Counted from the stretch's first letter, positions 33,174-42,620 are shown. The stretch: 64,000 bases of DNA from Cryomorphaceae bacterium (GCA_017798125.1 CP059070.1:744001-808000); one strand, 5' to 3'. Translations and numbers: made by a program. Notes: a model not told the origin generated them from the sequence alone.

Positions 33174-34619
33174 ATGACCTTACGCGCACGGATTTTCCTT
33201 TCCATGATTGCCATTATTCTGCTTTCGAGCATCTTGATGGCTTCCATTACGGTCTACCACTTCAAACGGGAGAATGAGCAATACCATTTGGAGCGCTTGC
33301 AGCGCAAAGAGGACGCGATCCACACCAGCATCGACTACTTTTTACAGCAGGATGTGAGCGCTCAGCGCACGGACAGCATCACACCCCTGTTCGACAACAA
33401 GATCTGCGAGGTGGCCGATGTGAATAAGTTGGACATCAACATCTTTGACCTCGAGGGCCAGTTACTGATCGCCTCCAACACCAAGCTCTTCGACATGGAG
33501 ATCCTTCAGGACTCCCTGGACCCGCTGGTTATTCAACGTTTGCGGAATGGCGAAACTCGGGTGGTGATGCAGCAGGACTTAGACACCACGAAATTTCTTT
33601 CCACCTACGAGTACCTCAACAGTTCTATGGGTGAGCCCTTGGCCGTGATTAACGTACCGTACTTCCAGACCGACAGCTTTCACAAGCGGGAGCTCAAAGA
33701 GTTCCTGGAGTCTTTGGCACAGATCTACGTTTTGCTCCTCATTGGCGCCGGACTCTTGGCCTACTTCCTTTCCAACTACATCACTTCATCGTTGACCGCG
33801 GTACAGGCGCGCATTAAAGGAGTACGAATCGACGGTCAAAACGAACGCATTGAATGGGAGCACGACGACGAAATAGGCGCTCTGGTGAACGAATACAACC
33901 GAATGCTGGGTGAGCTTGCTAAAAGCGCTGATCTGCTGGCAAAAAGCGAAAGAGAGGGTGCGTGGAAGAAGATGGCGCGACAAGTGGCTCATGAAATCAA
34001 GAACCCGCTCACACCCATGAAGCTGACCGTGCAGCAACTGGAGCGACGGCTGAAACCCGATGATCCGGAATTCGAGAGCAAGATGAAAAGCTTCACGAAC
34101 ACCTTGGTGGAGCAGATTGACACCTTATCGAGCATTGCCTCCTCGTTCTCTGCCTTCGCCCAAATGCCGGTTCAAAACCACCAAGAGCTCGAACTCAACC
34201 GAACGCTGAAAAGCTGTACGGAACTCTTCACGCATCAGACCGTGACCTTTACGTCCGAGCACGCTGACGAAGTGTGCATCACCGCCGACAAAGAGTACTT
34301 TATTCGGGTGATGAACAACCTGCTCACCAACGCCATGCAGTCCATTCCCGAGGATCGCGAGGCCAAAATTTCAGTGGCCCTACGGGCCGATGCCACCCAT
34401 GCCTTTATCGAGGTCCGCGACAACGGATGCGGTATACCGCAGGAGCAATTGGAGCAAATTTTTGAGCCAAATTTCACCACCAAGAGCAGTGGAACAGGCT
34501 TGGGATTGGCTATGGTACGCAACATCGTGCAGACCTTTGAGGGCACCATTCAGGTTTCCTCCGAAGTCGAAGTGGGGTCCACATTTACCCTCACGCTGCC
34601 TCGAGCTTCCGGGGCGTAA
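33174..34619 (+). CDS. Sensor histidine kinase, NtrY-like, with HAMP domain
   Basis: This 481-residue membrane kinase has one N-terminal membrane helix (about residues 8-31), a periplasmic sensor part of about 150 residues, a second helix (about 181-203) and a HAMP region. The phospho-acceptor His is near residue 271 in [16 protein letters not shown]. The ATP-binding domain has [18 protein letters not shown] and GTGLGLAM. The H-box context resembles NtrY. No response regulator is adjacent. ATG 33174 is chosen; it overlaps the stop of a tiny frame (33157-33177). Reading on from 33090 would extend into the terminator. Confidence 0.9.
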   Translation: MTLRARIFLSMIAIILLSSILMASITVYHFKRENEQYHLERLQRKEDAIHTSIDYFLQQDVSAQRTDSITPLFDNKICEVADVNKLDINIFDLEGQLLIASNTKLFDMEILQDSLDPLVIQRLRNGETRVVMQQDLDTTKFLSTYEYLNSSMGEPLAVINVPYFQTDSFHKRELKEFLESLAQIYVLLLIGAGLLAYFLSNYITSSLTAVQARIKGVRIDGQNERIEWEHDDEIGALVNEYNRMLGELAKSADLLAKSEREGAWKKMARQVAHEIKNPLTPMKLTVQQLERRLKPDDPEFESKMKSFTNTLVEQIDTLSSIASSFSAFAQMPVQNHQELELNRTLKSCTELFTHQTVTFTSEHADEVCITADKEYFIRVMNNLLTNAMQSIPEDREAKISVALRADATHAFIEVRDNGCGIPQEQLEQIFEPNFTTKSSGTGLGLAMVRNIVQTFEGTIQVSSEVEVGSTFTLTLPRASGA

Positions 34620-34623
34620 ATTC

Positions 34624-34631
34624 TATCTTTG
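34624..34631 (+). promoter_or_regulatory. Bacteroidota -7 promoter element for the enoyl-CoA hydratase gene
   Basis: TATCTTTG matches TAnnTTTG, beginning 4 bases after the kinase stop codon and ending 24 bases before ATG 34656. No clear -33 TTG is seen. Confidence 0.55.
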
Positions 34632-34655
34632 CTGGAAACGCACAAAAAAGAACCC

Positions 34656-35435
34656 ATGACTTTTGAAACCCTGTTGACCGATCTGGAAAACGGAATTTTG
34701 ACCGTTACCTTGAATCGGCCCGATAACCTCAATGCGCTCAACACGCGCGTCTTCACCGAATTGCGTGCCGTTTTTGAAGATGTGTACGAAAACAAAGCCA
34801 TTAAAAGCGTCATCATCACTGGGATGGGCGAAAAGGCCTTCGCCGCAGGGGCAGACATCAAAGAGTTCAGCGAATACGATGTAGAGCAGGGAAAACATTT
34901 GGCCGCCAATGGTCACGACGTGTTTTTTATGATCGAGCGTTGCCCAAAACCGGTGGTTGCCGCCGTTAATGGTTTCGCTCTAGGTGGAGGGTGTGAATTA
35001 GCTATGTCCTGTCATATGCGGGTCGCTTCAGAAAATGCTCGCTTCGGGCAGCCAGAAGTCAACTTGGGCCTTACTCCCGGGTATGCGGGAACTCAGCGCT
35101 TGGTTCAATTGATTGGAAAAGGAAAGGCTTTGGAGCTCTTGATGACTGCAGACATGATCAAAGCCGATCAAGCTCTGAGTCTCGGTTTAGCGAACCATGT
35201 AGTTCCTCAGACAGAACTTCACGGATTCTGCTATGATCTCTTAGAAAAAATAGGCACCAAATCGCCGACAGCGGTGGCAGGTGTGATCGAATGCGTCAAC
35301 GCATACTTTGAAGAGGGTGTTGACGGTTTTAAAAAGGAAGTCGAAGTCTTCGGAAACTGCTTTGGTACCGAAGATTTCAAAGAAGGAACAGCCGCCTTTA
35401 TGGAAAAGCGAAAGGCGGACTTTCCTGGAAAATAA
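34656..35435 (+). CDS. Enoyl-CoA hydratase/isomerase family protein
   Basis: This 259-residue crotonase-fold enzyme adds water to enoyl-CoA thioesters, or does a related reaction, in fatty-acid or amino-acid breakdown. The oxyanion-hole loops are AFAAGADIKEF and FALGGGCELAM. Both catalytic glutamates of true hydratases are present, in GGGCELAM and FGQPEVNLG, before TPGYAGTQRL. That favours hydratase activity over a side reaction. ATG 34656 is preferred over an upstream in-frame start at 34629, which would overlap the promoter element. The flippase gene follows after 3 bases. Confidence 0.92.
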   Translation: MTFETLLTDLENGILTVTLNRPDNLNALNTRVFTELRAVFEDVYENKAIKSVIITGMGEKAFAAGADIKEFSEYDVEQGKHLAANGHDVFFMIERCPKPVVAAVNGFALGGGCELAMSCHMRVASENARFGQPEVNLGLTPGYAGTQRLVQLIGKGKALELLMTADMIKADQALSLGLANHVVPQTELHGFCYDLLEKIGTKSPTAVAGVIECVNAYFEEGVDGFKKEVEVFGNCFGTEDFKEGTAAFMEKRKADFPGK

Positions 35436-35438
35436 TGG

Positions 35439-36878
35439 ATGAATCCAATTCGTAAATTTCTCGGCCAAACGGCCATCTACGGTCTGAGCACCATCATTGG
35501 GCGTCTGCTCAATTTCCTGCTCGTTCCCCTTTACGTCAGCCTTTTTGACTCTACGGAGTACGGAAAGGTCAGCTATCTCTATGCGCTGGTTGTCTTCCTT
35601 ATTGTCATCCTGACTTATGGGATGGAAACCACCTTCTTTAGGTTTCGGGAAAAGGAATACGACCCAAAGGAAGTCTTCAGCACAGGCGCTTGGTCTTTGG
35701 TGATTACCAGCTCTTTGTTTCTGGGACTCGCGCTCCTTTTTCGACAACCTCTAGCCGCTGCCGTGCACATGCCGGACCACCCCGAGTATATCACGTGGTT
35801 CGCGGCGATTCTGGCCCTTGATGCGGTAGTTGCCCTCCCTTTTGCTCGTTTGCGCGCTGAAGGCAAGGCCTTTCGTTTTGCCGTGGTCAAGCTGACCAAT
35901 ATTGGCTTGAACATTGGCTTTAACCTGCTCTTCTTACTGGCCAAGGTCGGCTATGACCCCTCCATCGGAATTGGATACATCTTCATTTCCAACCTCATCG
36001 CTTCTGCCATCACCTTCGCTTTGTTGCTTCCCGAAGCACGCGGATTGGCCGCTGGCTTCTCCATGGATTTGTGGAAGAATATGATTGCCTACAGTTGGCC
36101 GCTTATGATTGCCGGCTTGGCCAGCGCAATCAACGAAGTCGCGGACCGTCAAATCATGAACTTTGTACTCCCAAAAGAGGAGGCTTTCAGTCAAATTGGT
36201 ATCTACAGTGCCTGTTATAAATTGAGCATCTTCATGACGCTCTTCATCCAAGCCTATCGCTACGGTGCCGAACCCTTCTTTTTTGCCAAAGCCAAAGATT
36301 TGGACGCCCGCGCAACCTATGCGGAGCTGATGAACCTGTTCATCATTGCAACCAGCTTGATCTTCGTTGGACTCAACCTCTTTATTGATCCTTTGTCTCG
36401 AGTGTTTATCCCCAATCCCGAGTACTACGAAGGGCTGCACGTAGTCCCTATTCTTCTCTTGGCCAACCTGTTTTTGGGTGTGTACATCAACTTGTCTATT
36501 TGGTACAAGCTCTCGGATAAGACCATCAACGGAGCCATCATCAGCACCGTGGGAGCCATCATTACCATCACGCTCAACTTCGCGGCCATTCCGCTGTACG
36601 GATATACCGCTGCAGCGTGGGTTACTTTAGCGGCCTACGCCGTCATGATGATCATCTCGTTGATTTGGGGTCAGCGTGTCTACCCCATTCCCTACGATTT
36701 CAAACGCATGTTCGGCTACCTCGCATTGTCGATTTTAGTCGTTGTTTTGGCGCAACGTGTGCTTAACAATACCTTGCGGCTTAACATAGGCCTATTCCTT
36801 ATATTTGGGGCGATATTAGCGGCCTTCGAGCATCGCTATATTCGCCGATGGACGAAAAAGAGTGGAGATGAAAGTTAA
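35439..36878 (+). CDS. Polysaccharide flippase (Wzx/MATE-like)
   Basis: This 479-residue protein has 12 to 14 membrane helices and the N-terminal MNPIRKFLGQTAIYGLSTIIGRLLN pattern of lipid-linked oligosaccharide flippases (MOP superfamily). VPLYVSLFDSTEYGKVSYLYA and MEYGMETTFFRF-like sequence (YGMETTFFRFRE) fit this group. It would move an undecaprenyl-linked sugar across the inner membrane; the substrate is unknown. A MATE-type drug exporter is less likely. It overlaps dut by 11 bases. Confidence 0.88.
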   Translation: MNPIRKFLGQTAIYGLSTIIGRLLNFLLVPLYVSLFDSTEYGKVSYLYALVVFLIVILTYGMETTFFRFREKEYDPKEVFSTGAWSLVITSSLFLGLALLFRQPLAAAVHMPDHPEYITWFAAILALDAVVALPFARLRAEGKAFRFAVVKLTNIGLNIGFNLLFLLAKVGYDPSIGIGYIFISNLIASAITFALLLPEARGLAAGFSMDLWKNMIAYSWPLMIAGLASAINEVADRQIMNFVLPKEEAFSQIGIYSACYKLSIFMTLFIQAYRYGAEPFFFAKAKDLDARATYAELMNLFIIATSLIFVGLNLFIDPLSRVFIPNPEYYEGLHVVPILLLANLFLGVYINLSIWYKLSDKTINGAIISTVGAIITITLNFAAIPLYGYTAAAWVTLAAYAVMMIISLIWGQRVYPIPYDFKRMFGYLALSILVVVLAQRVLNNTLRLNIGLFLIFGAILAAFEHRYIRRWTKKSGDES

Positions 36879-37299
36879 AGTGATCAATCGTTCGGGAAAC
36901 CCCCTTCCTCAATTCAAGACGGAGGCTTCTGCGGGCATGGACCTTTCAGCAAATCTCGAGCGTCCTGTAGAACTTCAACCCGGACAGCGACAGCTCGTGG
37001 GCACGGGTTTGTACATGGAGCTCCCCATCGGATACGAAGCACAGGTGCGGCCACGAAGCGGATGGGCCCTCAAAGAAGGGGTTACCGTTCTGAATGCACC
37101 GGGTACCATCGATGCAGACTACCGCGGAGAAATTGGGGTGATTTTGATCAATTTGGGTCAGTCACCAGTTACCGTCCAGCACGGTGACCGCATCGCACAG
37201 CTGGTCATCGCGAAGTACGAGCAAATCGAATGGTCGGTCAGCGAAACTTTACAATCAAGTGAACGAGGAGCCGGAGGATTCGGTTCCACAGGAAAATAA
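36868..37299 (+). CDS. dut: dUTP diphosphatase
   Basis: This 143-residue homotrimeric dUTPase hydrolyses dUTP to dUMP, keeping uracil out of DNA and feeding dTMP synthesis. Five motifs are visible: AGMDLSAN, RPRSGWALK, APGTIDADYRGEIGV, GDRIAQLVI and the C-terminal ERGAGGFGSTGK that closes over the active site. ATG 36868 is chosen; GTG 36862 is possible. It starts inside the end of the flippase gene. Confidence 0.97.
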   Translation: MKVKVINRSGNPLPQFKTEASAGMDLSANLERPVELQPGQRQLVGTGLYMELPIGYEAQVRPRSGWALKEGVTVLNAPGTIDADYRGEIGVILINLGQSPVTVQHGDRIAQLVIAKYEQIEWSVSETLQSSERGAGGFGSTGK

Positions 37300-37311
37300 A
37301 AACCACCCACT

Positions 37312-38319
37312 ATGAAAATCATTATTCCCATGGCCGGCCGAGGATCGCGAATGCGTCCACACACCTTGACCGTTCCCAAACCTCTGATCCCGATCGCTGG
37401 AAAGCCGATCGTACAGCGCTTGGTGCAAGACATTGCCAAGGTCGCCGGTGACGATGTGGATGAAGTGGCTTTCATCATCGGTGATTTCGGTAAAGCAGTT
37501 GAAGAACAGCTCATCGGAATTGCTGAAGGCGTTGGAGCCAAAGGAAGCATCTATTACCAAGATGAAGCTTTAGGAACCGCTCACGCCATCTTGTGTGCCA
37601 AGGACAGCTTGGAAGGAAATGTGGTAGTGGCCTTTGCCGACACTTTGTTCCGCACCGACTTCCGCATTGACCGCGAGAGCGACGGTGTCATTTGGGTAAA
37701 GCAAGTTGAAGATCCACGCGCTTTTGGTGTGGTCAAAATCTCTGATGAAGGGAACATCACCGATTTCGTGGAAAAGCCAGAGGAATTTGTCAGCGACCTC
37801 GCCATTATCGGTATCTACTATTTCAAAGACGGTAATTGGCTCAAGGACGAGCTCCAATACCTCATCGACAACGATATCAAGGACAAGGGTGAATACCAAT
37901 TGACCAATGCCTTGGAGAACATGAAACAAAAAGGCGCGAAGTACCTGCCTGGAGAGGTCAACGATTGGATGGACTGCGGAAACAAAGATGTGACCGTCGA
38001 AACCAACGGAAAGATTCTCGGCTATCTTAAAGAAGAGGGGCAGGGCTTGATCGATCCTTCGGCGACCGCTGAAAACTCGGAGATCATTCCTCCTTGCTTC
38101 ATCGGGAAAGACGTGGTGATCGTAAATTCGACCATCGGTCCAAACGTTAGTCTGGGCAATGGAACGCGCGTCGAGAATTCCACCATCAGCAATACCTTGG
38201 TGCAGGAAAACACCGTTATTGAAGATGCGGAACTCGACAACTCCATGCTGGGGAACAAGGTCCACTACAAAGGTGGGTCGAAGTCCGTCAGCATTGGTGA
38301 TTACAGTACTTTACTTTGA
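37312..38319 (+). CDS. Sugar-phosphate nucleotidyltransferase
   Basis: This 335-residue enzyme joins an NTP and a sugar 1-phosphate to a nucleotide sugar. The N-terminal signature MAGRGSRMRPHTLTVPKPL with IPIAGKPIV is the NTP-transferase loop. ADTLFRTDF takes the place of the usual metal-binding Asp region, and VNDWMDCGN is near the end of the catalytic domain. A C-terminal left-handed beta-helix part of about 80 residues (IPPCFIGKDVVIVNSTIGPN) follows. Glucose-1-phosphate thymidylyl- or mannose-1-phosphate guanylyltransferase are both possible. It overlaps the next gene by 4 bases. Confidence 0.9.
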   Translation: MKIIIPMAGRGSRMRPHTLTVPKPLIPIAGKPIVQRLVQDIAKVAGDDVDEVAFIIGDFGKAVEEQLIGIAEGVGAKGSIYYQDEALGTAHAILCAKDSLEGNVVVAFADTLFRTDFRIDRESDGVIWVKQVEDPRAFGVVKISDEGNITDFVEKPEEFVSDLAIIGIYYFKDGNWLKDELQYLIDNDIKDKGEYQLTNALENMKQKGAKYLPGEVNDWMDCGNKDVTVETNGKILGYLKEEGQGLIDPSATAENSEIIPPCFIGKDVVIVNSTIGPNVSLGNGTRVENSTISNTLVQENTVIEDAELDNSMLGNKVHYKGGSKSVSIGDYSTLL

Positions 38320-40073
38320 TTAGACTCAGACTTAAATACGTCCTATATATTGCCCTCCTTCCGTTCCTTTCCGCCTGCGGCGGGATGAAGGAGGCGCAAA
38401 GACCACCCGCTGATGCCAGCGTTCAAAACGAGGTAGACCCTCTGGCTGAACGGGATCGGATGCAGTTCGATCGCGCCTTCTTTGCCGGCCAAAAGGAAAA
38501 GGCTTTGGGCAACTACGACCGCTCCCTGGAGTACTTCCTCGAAGCGCTTCGCATTGACGGAGGGAATGGGGCGGTGATGTACGAACTGTCTCTGCTTTAT
38601 TTAGAGTTCCAAAACGTCGGTCAATCCCAGTTTTTCTGTGAAGGAGCGGTGGAAGTTGATCCGGGCAATCGGTGGTACCGCATGGTGCTTGCCGATATTT
38701 ACGGCTTGCAACGGGACTATGAAGCCCAAGCAGCCCAGTACCGAGAACTTCAAGTCATAGAGCCCAACAACCCGGAACACCACTTCAATTTGGCCGTAAC
38801 CCTTCTTCAGCAAAACGACTTGAAAGGTGCACTTAAGGTCTATGACGGCATTGAAAAGCGCTGGGGTGTCATGGAAGAAGTTTCCCTCCAGAAAGAACTC
38901 ATCTATGTGAAGATGGGGAATATCGACAAGGCTGCTGCCGAGCTCGAGGCCCTGATTGAAGCCTATCCCGGAAACGTTCAGTACTACGTTCTGCTGGCAG
39001 AATTGTACAAGGCTAATGACCGCTCGGAAGATGCGCGAAAGCAGTTTGATAGAGCCTTGGAAGCCTTTCCCGGAGCTCCCGAAGTTCACCTCGCACTTGC
39101 CGGCTATTACGAGCAAGAAGGTCAATTTGATCTGGCCCTTAAGTCCTATGTGATCGCCTTTCAGGATCCCGACTTGAACATCGACGCCAAGATGCAGGTC
39201 ATCTTGAACTACTACGAGCGCTCTGGACGAGACACAAGCTTACGAGAAGACGCCCTTATGCTCGTTCAGACCGTGATCGATGCACACCCGAATAGCCCCA
39301 AAGGTTATGCGGTAAAGGGTGATTTTTACCTGCGTGAAGAAAAGCCTGAAAAGGCGCGCGCTGCTTTTCGTCAATCGATTGAGGCAGGTGCCACTCAGTT
39401 TCCCATCTGGCAGCAGGTTCTGCTCTTAGACGCCGATTTAGCTGACATGGACGCTTTGCTGACCGAGAGCACTGCCGCATTGGAACTGTTCCCGGCTCAG
39501 CCCATTGTCTATTTGCTCAACGGCGTAGCCCTCATGCAAGACGAGCAGTACGAGGAAGCTGTTGAAATTCTAGAAGCTGGCCGTGAATTCGCCTTGGGAA
39601 ATAGACCCCTACAAGCCCAGTTTGACTCCTACCTCGGAGATGCGCATCATCAAGCCGGAAACGATAAAGAATCCGACGAATTCTACGACAAAGCACTGGC
39701 CTACGACCCCAACAATGAAGTCGTGCTGAACAACTATGCCTACTATCTATCGGTCCGGGGTGAAAAGCTCGAATTGGCGGAGGCTTATTCGAAAAAAAGC
39801 AATGAACTGTCCCCCAACAACGGCACCTACCAAGATACCTATGCTTGGGTGCTATACAAGTTAGCGCGCTATGACGAGGCCTTGAGTTGGATCCAAAAAG
39901 CCATCGCCAATGGTGGAGGAAACAGCGGTGAGGTTCGCGAGCACTACGGCGATATCTTGTTCCAACTCGGTCAAATCGATGAGGCGGTGGAGCAGTGGGA
40001 AAAGGCGGCTGAATACGGTGGAGCAAGTGAATGGATCGATCAAAAAATCCGGGAACAACAGCTTTATGAGTAA
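38316..40073 (+). CDS. TPR-repeat lipoprotein
   Basis: This 585-residue protein is a run of about ten or more TPR units (for example GNYDRSLEYFLEALRIDGGNG and the late NEVVLNNYAYYLSVRGEKLELA) behind a lipoprotein signal with lipobox LSAC and Cys21. The start is TTG 38316, overlapping the previous TGA by 4 bases; there is no ATG before the lipobox, so the signal peptide forces this start. TPR lipoproteins usually act as assembly scaffolds; this one sits with DUF4292 and EnvC-like genes in an envelope set. Confidence 0.88.
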   Translation: MIRLRLKYVLYIALLPFLSACGGMKEAQRPPADASVQNEVDPLAERDRMQFDRAFFAGQKEKALGNYDRSLEYFLEALRIDGGNGAVMYELSLLYLEFQNVGQSQFFCEGAVEVDPGNRWYRMVLADIYGLQRDYEAQAAQYRELQVIEPNNPEHHFNLAVTLLQQNDLKGALKVYDGIEKRWGVMEEVSLQKELIYVKMGNIDKAAAELEALIEAYPGNVQYYVLLAELYKANDRSEDARKQFDRALEAFPGAPEVHLALAGYYEQEGQFDLALKSYVIAFQDPDLNIDAKMQVILNYYERSGRDTSLREDALMLVQTVIDAHPNSPKGYAVKGDFYLREEKPEKARAAFRQSIEAGATQFPIWQQVLLLDADLADMDALLTESTAALELFPAQPIVYLLNGVALMQDEQYEEAVEILEAGREFALGNRPLQAQFDSYLGDAHHQAGNDKESDEFYDKALAYDPNNEVVLNNYAYYLSVRGEKLELAEAYSKKSNELSPNNGTYQDTYAWVLYKLARYDEALSWIQKAIANGGGNSGEVREHYGDILFQLGQIDEAVEQWEKAAEYGGASEWIDQKIREQQLYE

Positions 40074-40869
40074 GCGTCAGCTCCTTGTCGGACTCATGGG
40101 CTTGCTCGTGTTCGGGGCGTGCCAGTCTCGGAAACTCATTACCCCAGAAACAACGTACGCGGAAATGAAACCATCCAAGGTGCTCAAAGCACTGGATGAA
40201 CAGCGCGATACATGGGACACCTACAGCGCCCGTGTGACCTCCCGATATGAAGATAAATTCACGAAGCTCTCTTTCACGGCCAAAGTCCGGATGAAGCGAG
40301 ATAGTGTTTTTTGGGTCACCATTACCGCTGCCTTGGGTATTGAGGTCGGCCGCGCCAAAATCACTCCAGATCGCGTGTTGTTCTTCAACCGCCTGAACAA
40401 GACTTATCTCGACAGCGATTTTGAAGCACTGAGCCAGGAAATTGGGGCGCCGATTACCTTTGAAACGCTTCAGAGCATCTTCAGTGGAAGTCCTCTTTTT
40501 GACTGGAAACGCAGTGAACTGAACAGCTCCGTCGATTCAAATGGATACGTGCTCAGCAATCATCCGCCCGTAGGGCGATTGGATACCGCCAACATTGTAG
40601 GGTTTATTGAGAAGATGTTCGTTTCCAAAGAAAAACTCGAAATCACTGAGCAAGTGGTAATTGATCCGGCCAAAGATCGCTACCTGGAAGTATTCAACAG
40701 CGACTACACATGGGTGGGTGATCGAGCATGGCCAACGCGGTTTACAGCCGAGGCGCGAGACTCTTCACTTTCTACAAAAGTGCAAATGCGGGCCAATAAA
40801 GTAGAAACGGATATTGTTCTATCTTACCCGTTCGAGATTCCCGACAACTATGCACCCCTTCCTCAATAG
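40066..40869 (+). CDS. DUF4292 family lipoprotein
   Basis: This 267-residue protein has a lipobox FGAC with Cys19 and a mature part that starts with an SRYEDKFTKLSFTAKVRMKRD strand region. This is typical of DUF4292, a family with a LolA/LolB-like lipid-binding fold as I recall it. It may handle lipids or lipoproteins in the periplasm; that is inference. ATG 40066 is chosen (8-base overlap with the TPR gene); the in-frame reading from 39910 is a shadow. It overlaps the next gene by 20 bases. Confidence 0.85.
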   Translation: MSKRQLLVGLMGLLVFGACQSRKLITPETTYAEMKPSKVLKALDEQRDTWDTYSARVTSRYEDKFTKLSFTAKVRMKRDSVFWVTITAALGIEVGRAKITPDRVLFFNRLNKTYLDSDFEALSQEIGAPITFETLQSIFSGSPLFDWKRSELNSSVDSNGYVLSNHPPVGRLDTANIVGFIEKMFVSKEKLEITEQVVIDPAKDRYLEVFNSDYTWVGDRAWPTRFTAEARDSSLSTKVQMRANKVETDIVLSYPFEIPDNYAPLPQ

Positions 40870-42073
40870 GCCTTTTTTCATCCTTCTCTTCGTGCTCGTC
40901 GGCACGCAGTTGCTGGGTCAAAACAAGGAAGAACTTCAGCGTCAAAAGAAGAATCTTCAGGAAGAAATCAGCTATACCAACAAGCTGATCAATGAAACGC
41001 AGGCGTCCAAGCGCGTTTCCCTAAATCAACTCAATACCCTGGATCAAAAGATTCGCATCCGCGAGGAATTGATGCAGACCATTGATCGAGAAATCCGACT
41101 CATTGATTCCGAAATCGAACGGCAAAACGCCCAAATCGACTCTTTGGAGAACGAATTGGATCACCTTCGAGATCAATATGCCGAGATGATTCGTCAGGCG
41201 TATCGAAGCCGCAGTTCTTATACGCGCTTGATGTTTCTGCTCTCCGCCCAGGACTTCAACCAAGCCTATAAAAGACTTCAGTTTCTCAAGCAGTACAACG
41301 ACTTTAGACGCCGCCAGGCCGAGCGTTTAATTCAAATGGAAGAGGTGTTGGAAGAACGCATCGCTGCACTGGAATTAGAAAGAGAAGAAAAAGAGGCCCT
41401 ACGGGCCGATAAAGCTCGCGAGCGCGAACTCCTCGACGGGGAAAAGCAACAGCAACGACTCACTGTAGATGCGCTATCCGACAAGGAGCGTCAACTCAAG
41501 AAGGAGCTGCGCCAAAAAGAAAAGGACGCCAAAAAACTGGAAAGTGCCATTCAGCGAATCATCGAAGAAGAGATTAGAAAGGCGCGCGAAGCTGCTCGTG
41601 CCAAAGATCCTGAAGGCAAGTTTGAAGCTTTCGCGATGACCCCTGAAGCGAAAGCGCTCTCGGCCAACTTTACCTCGAACCGTGGAAAACTACCCTGGCC
41701 TGTGGAACGCGGTATTATCGTCAGTCCCTATGGGGAGCAACCTCATCCCGTTCTGCGCGGAATCACCATCAAAAACGATGGAATCGACATCGCCACAGAA
41801 AAAGGGTCCATCGCTCGAGCTTGTTTCGAAGGTACCGTCAGCGCGGTTATTCGCATTCCGGGAGCCGGTAGGGCAGTGGTCCTCCGTCACGGTGAGTACT
41901 TAACGGTTTACGGTAACTTGAATGAAGTGTACGTGACCCAAGGTCAAACGGTGGCCACTAAAGAAATGATTGGAACCGTCCGAACCGATGGAACGGATGA
42001 TCAAACCGTGCTTCAATTTCAATTGTGGAAAGGGTCAACCAAGCAGAATCCTGAGCCTTGGTTGTTCAAATAA
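40850..42073 (+). CDS. EnvC-like murein hydrolase activator (degenerate LytM)
   Basis: This 407-residue protein has a signal peptide (residues 1-23), a long coiled coil (about 25-260) and a C-terminal M23/LytM domain starting near LPWPVERGIIVSPYGEQ. The zinc ligands are lost. The usual HxGIDI is NDGIDI, and the usual LHFEIW is LQFQLW, with Gln in place of His. Such domains, as in E. coli EnvC, do not cut peptidoglycan but switch on amidases during cell separation. ATG 40850 is chosen over TTG 40814. It converges on the YkuK-type gene with a gap of 3 bases. Confidence 0.9.
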   Translation: MHPFLNRPFFILLFVLVGTQLLGQNKEELQRQKKNLQEEISYTNKLINETQASKRVSLNQLNTLDQKIRIREELMQTIDREIRLIDSEIERQNAQIDSLENELDHLRDQYAEMIRQAYRSRSSYTRLMFLLSAQDFNQAYKRLQFLKQYNDFRRRQAERLIQMEEVLEERIAALELEREEKEALRADKARERELLDGEKQQQRLTVDALSDKERQLKKELRQKEKDAKKLESAIQRIIEEEIRKAREAARAKDPEGKFEAFAMTPEAKALSANFTSNRGKLPWPVERGIIVSPYGEQPHPVLRGITIKNDGIDIATEKGSIARACFEGTVSAVIRIPGAGRAVVLRHGEYLTVYGNLNEVYVTQGQTVATKEMIGTVRTDGTDDQTVLQFQLWKGSTKQNPEPWLFK

Positions 42074-42076
42074 GTC

Positions 42077-42550
42077 TTACTGACAAAGAGCATTCGCCGC
42101 CCAGGTAGCCATGAGAATATTGGGTTTTGCCATGGCTTTAAAACCCATAGATTCAATAAAGCCTTGTGCTGCTTTCAGAACCTTGTTTGATGGGTATTTC
42201 GGATCTTCATTGAGATCCATATCAATCTGCTGCACCTTGACTCCGCAATTAGCTTCAATGAACTGCGCCAGTTCTACGCTTCGTTCCATCTCGTGCCAGA
42301 GTCTGGACCACATATCATTGACCCGCTTCTTTTTACTCTTGGAATAAATTACGTGAGCCCCATTGTTGGGAAAACGAAAAACAACCGTGGTTACATAGAC
42401 GGTAACATCACTGTAGTTTTGGCTGTCTGTGCCTACAAATAGCTCCGCCTCAGGATACTTTTCCCGCATAGCACAAACATGTTCGGAAAGCTCTACGGGC
42501 TTTCGTTCAAACATGGTATAAAATGTAGTTCCGAAGTTTTGAAGCATCAT
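42077..42550 (-). CDS. YkuK-family ribonuclease H-like protein (DUF458)
   Basis: This 157-residue protein has the RNase H-like fold of the YkuK/DUF458 family. The early strand carries the acidic pair ELFVGTDSQNYSD, and a later acidic motif is QQIDMDLNEDPKYPSNK. KSKKKRVNDMWSRLWHEME is also typical. Activity has not been settled to my knowledge. The start is one of two tandem ATGs (42550, 42547). Directly upstream is a perfect 20-base palindrome. Confidence 0.88.
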   Translation of the reverse strand: MMLQNFGTTFYTMFERKPVELSEHVCAMREKYPEAELFVGTDSQNYSDVTVYVTTVVFRFPNNGAHVIYSKSKKKRVNDMWSRLWHEMERSVELAQFIEANCGVKVQQIDMDLNEDPKYPSNKVLKAAQGFIESMGFKAMAKPNILMATWAANALCQ

Positions 42551-42551
42551 T

Positions 42552-42589
42552 GCCTGATCAACACTTATTAAATTTAATAAGTTTCAGGC
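42552..42589. repeat. Perfect 20-base AT-rich palindrome inside a longer dyad
   Basis: Bases 42563-42582 are self-complementary: ACTTATTAAA followed by TTTAATAAGT. An outer pair, GCCTGA (42552-42557) and TCAGGC (42584-42589), is also complementary, with unequal spacers (5 and 1 bases). It lies between the rpiB end and the YkuK gene start, just before the latter. It could be a regulator binding site, a cruciform or a terminator for rpiB (on the minus strand rpiB is upstream). There is no T tract right after it on the minus strand. Confidence 0.75.
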
Positions 42590-42620
42590 GTGATCGGAAA
42601 TTAAGAAATCAACAACTCCC

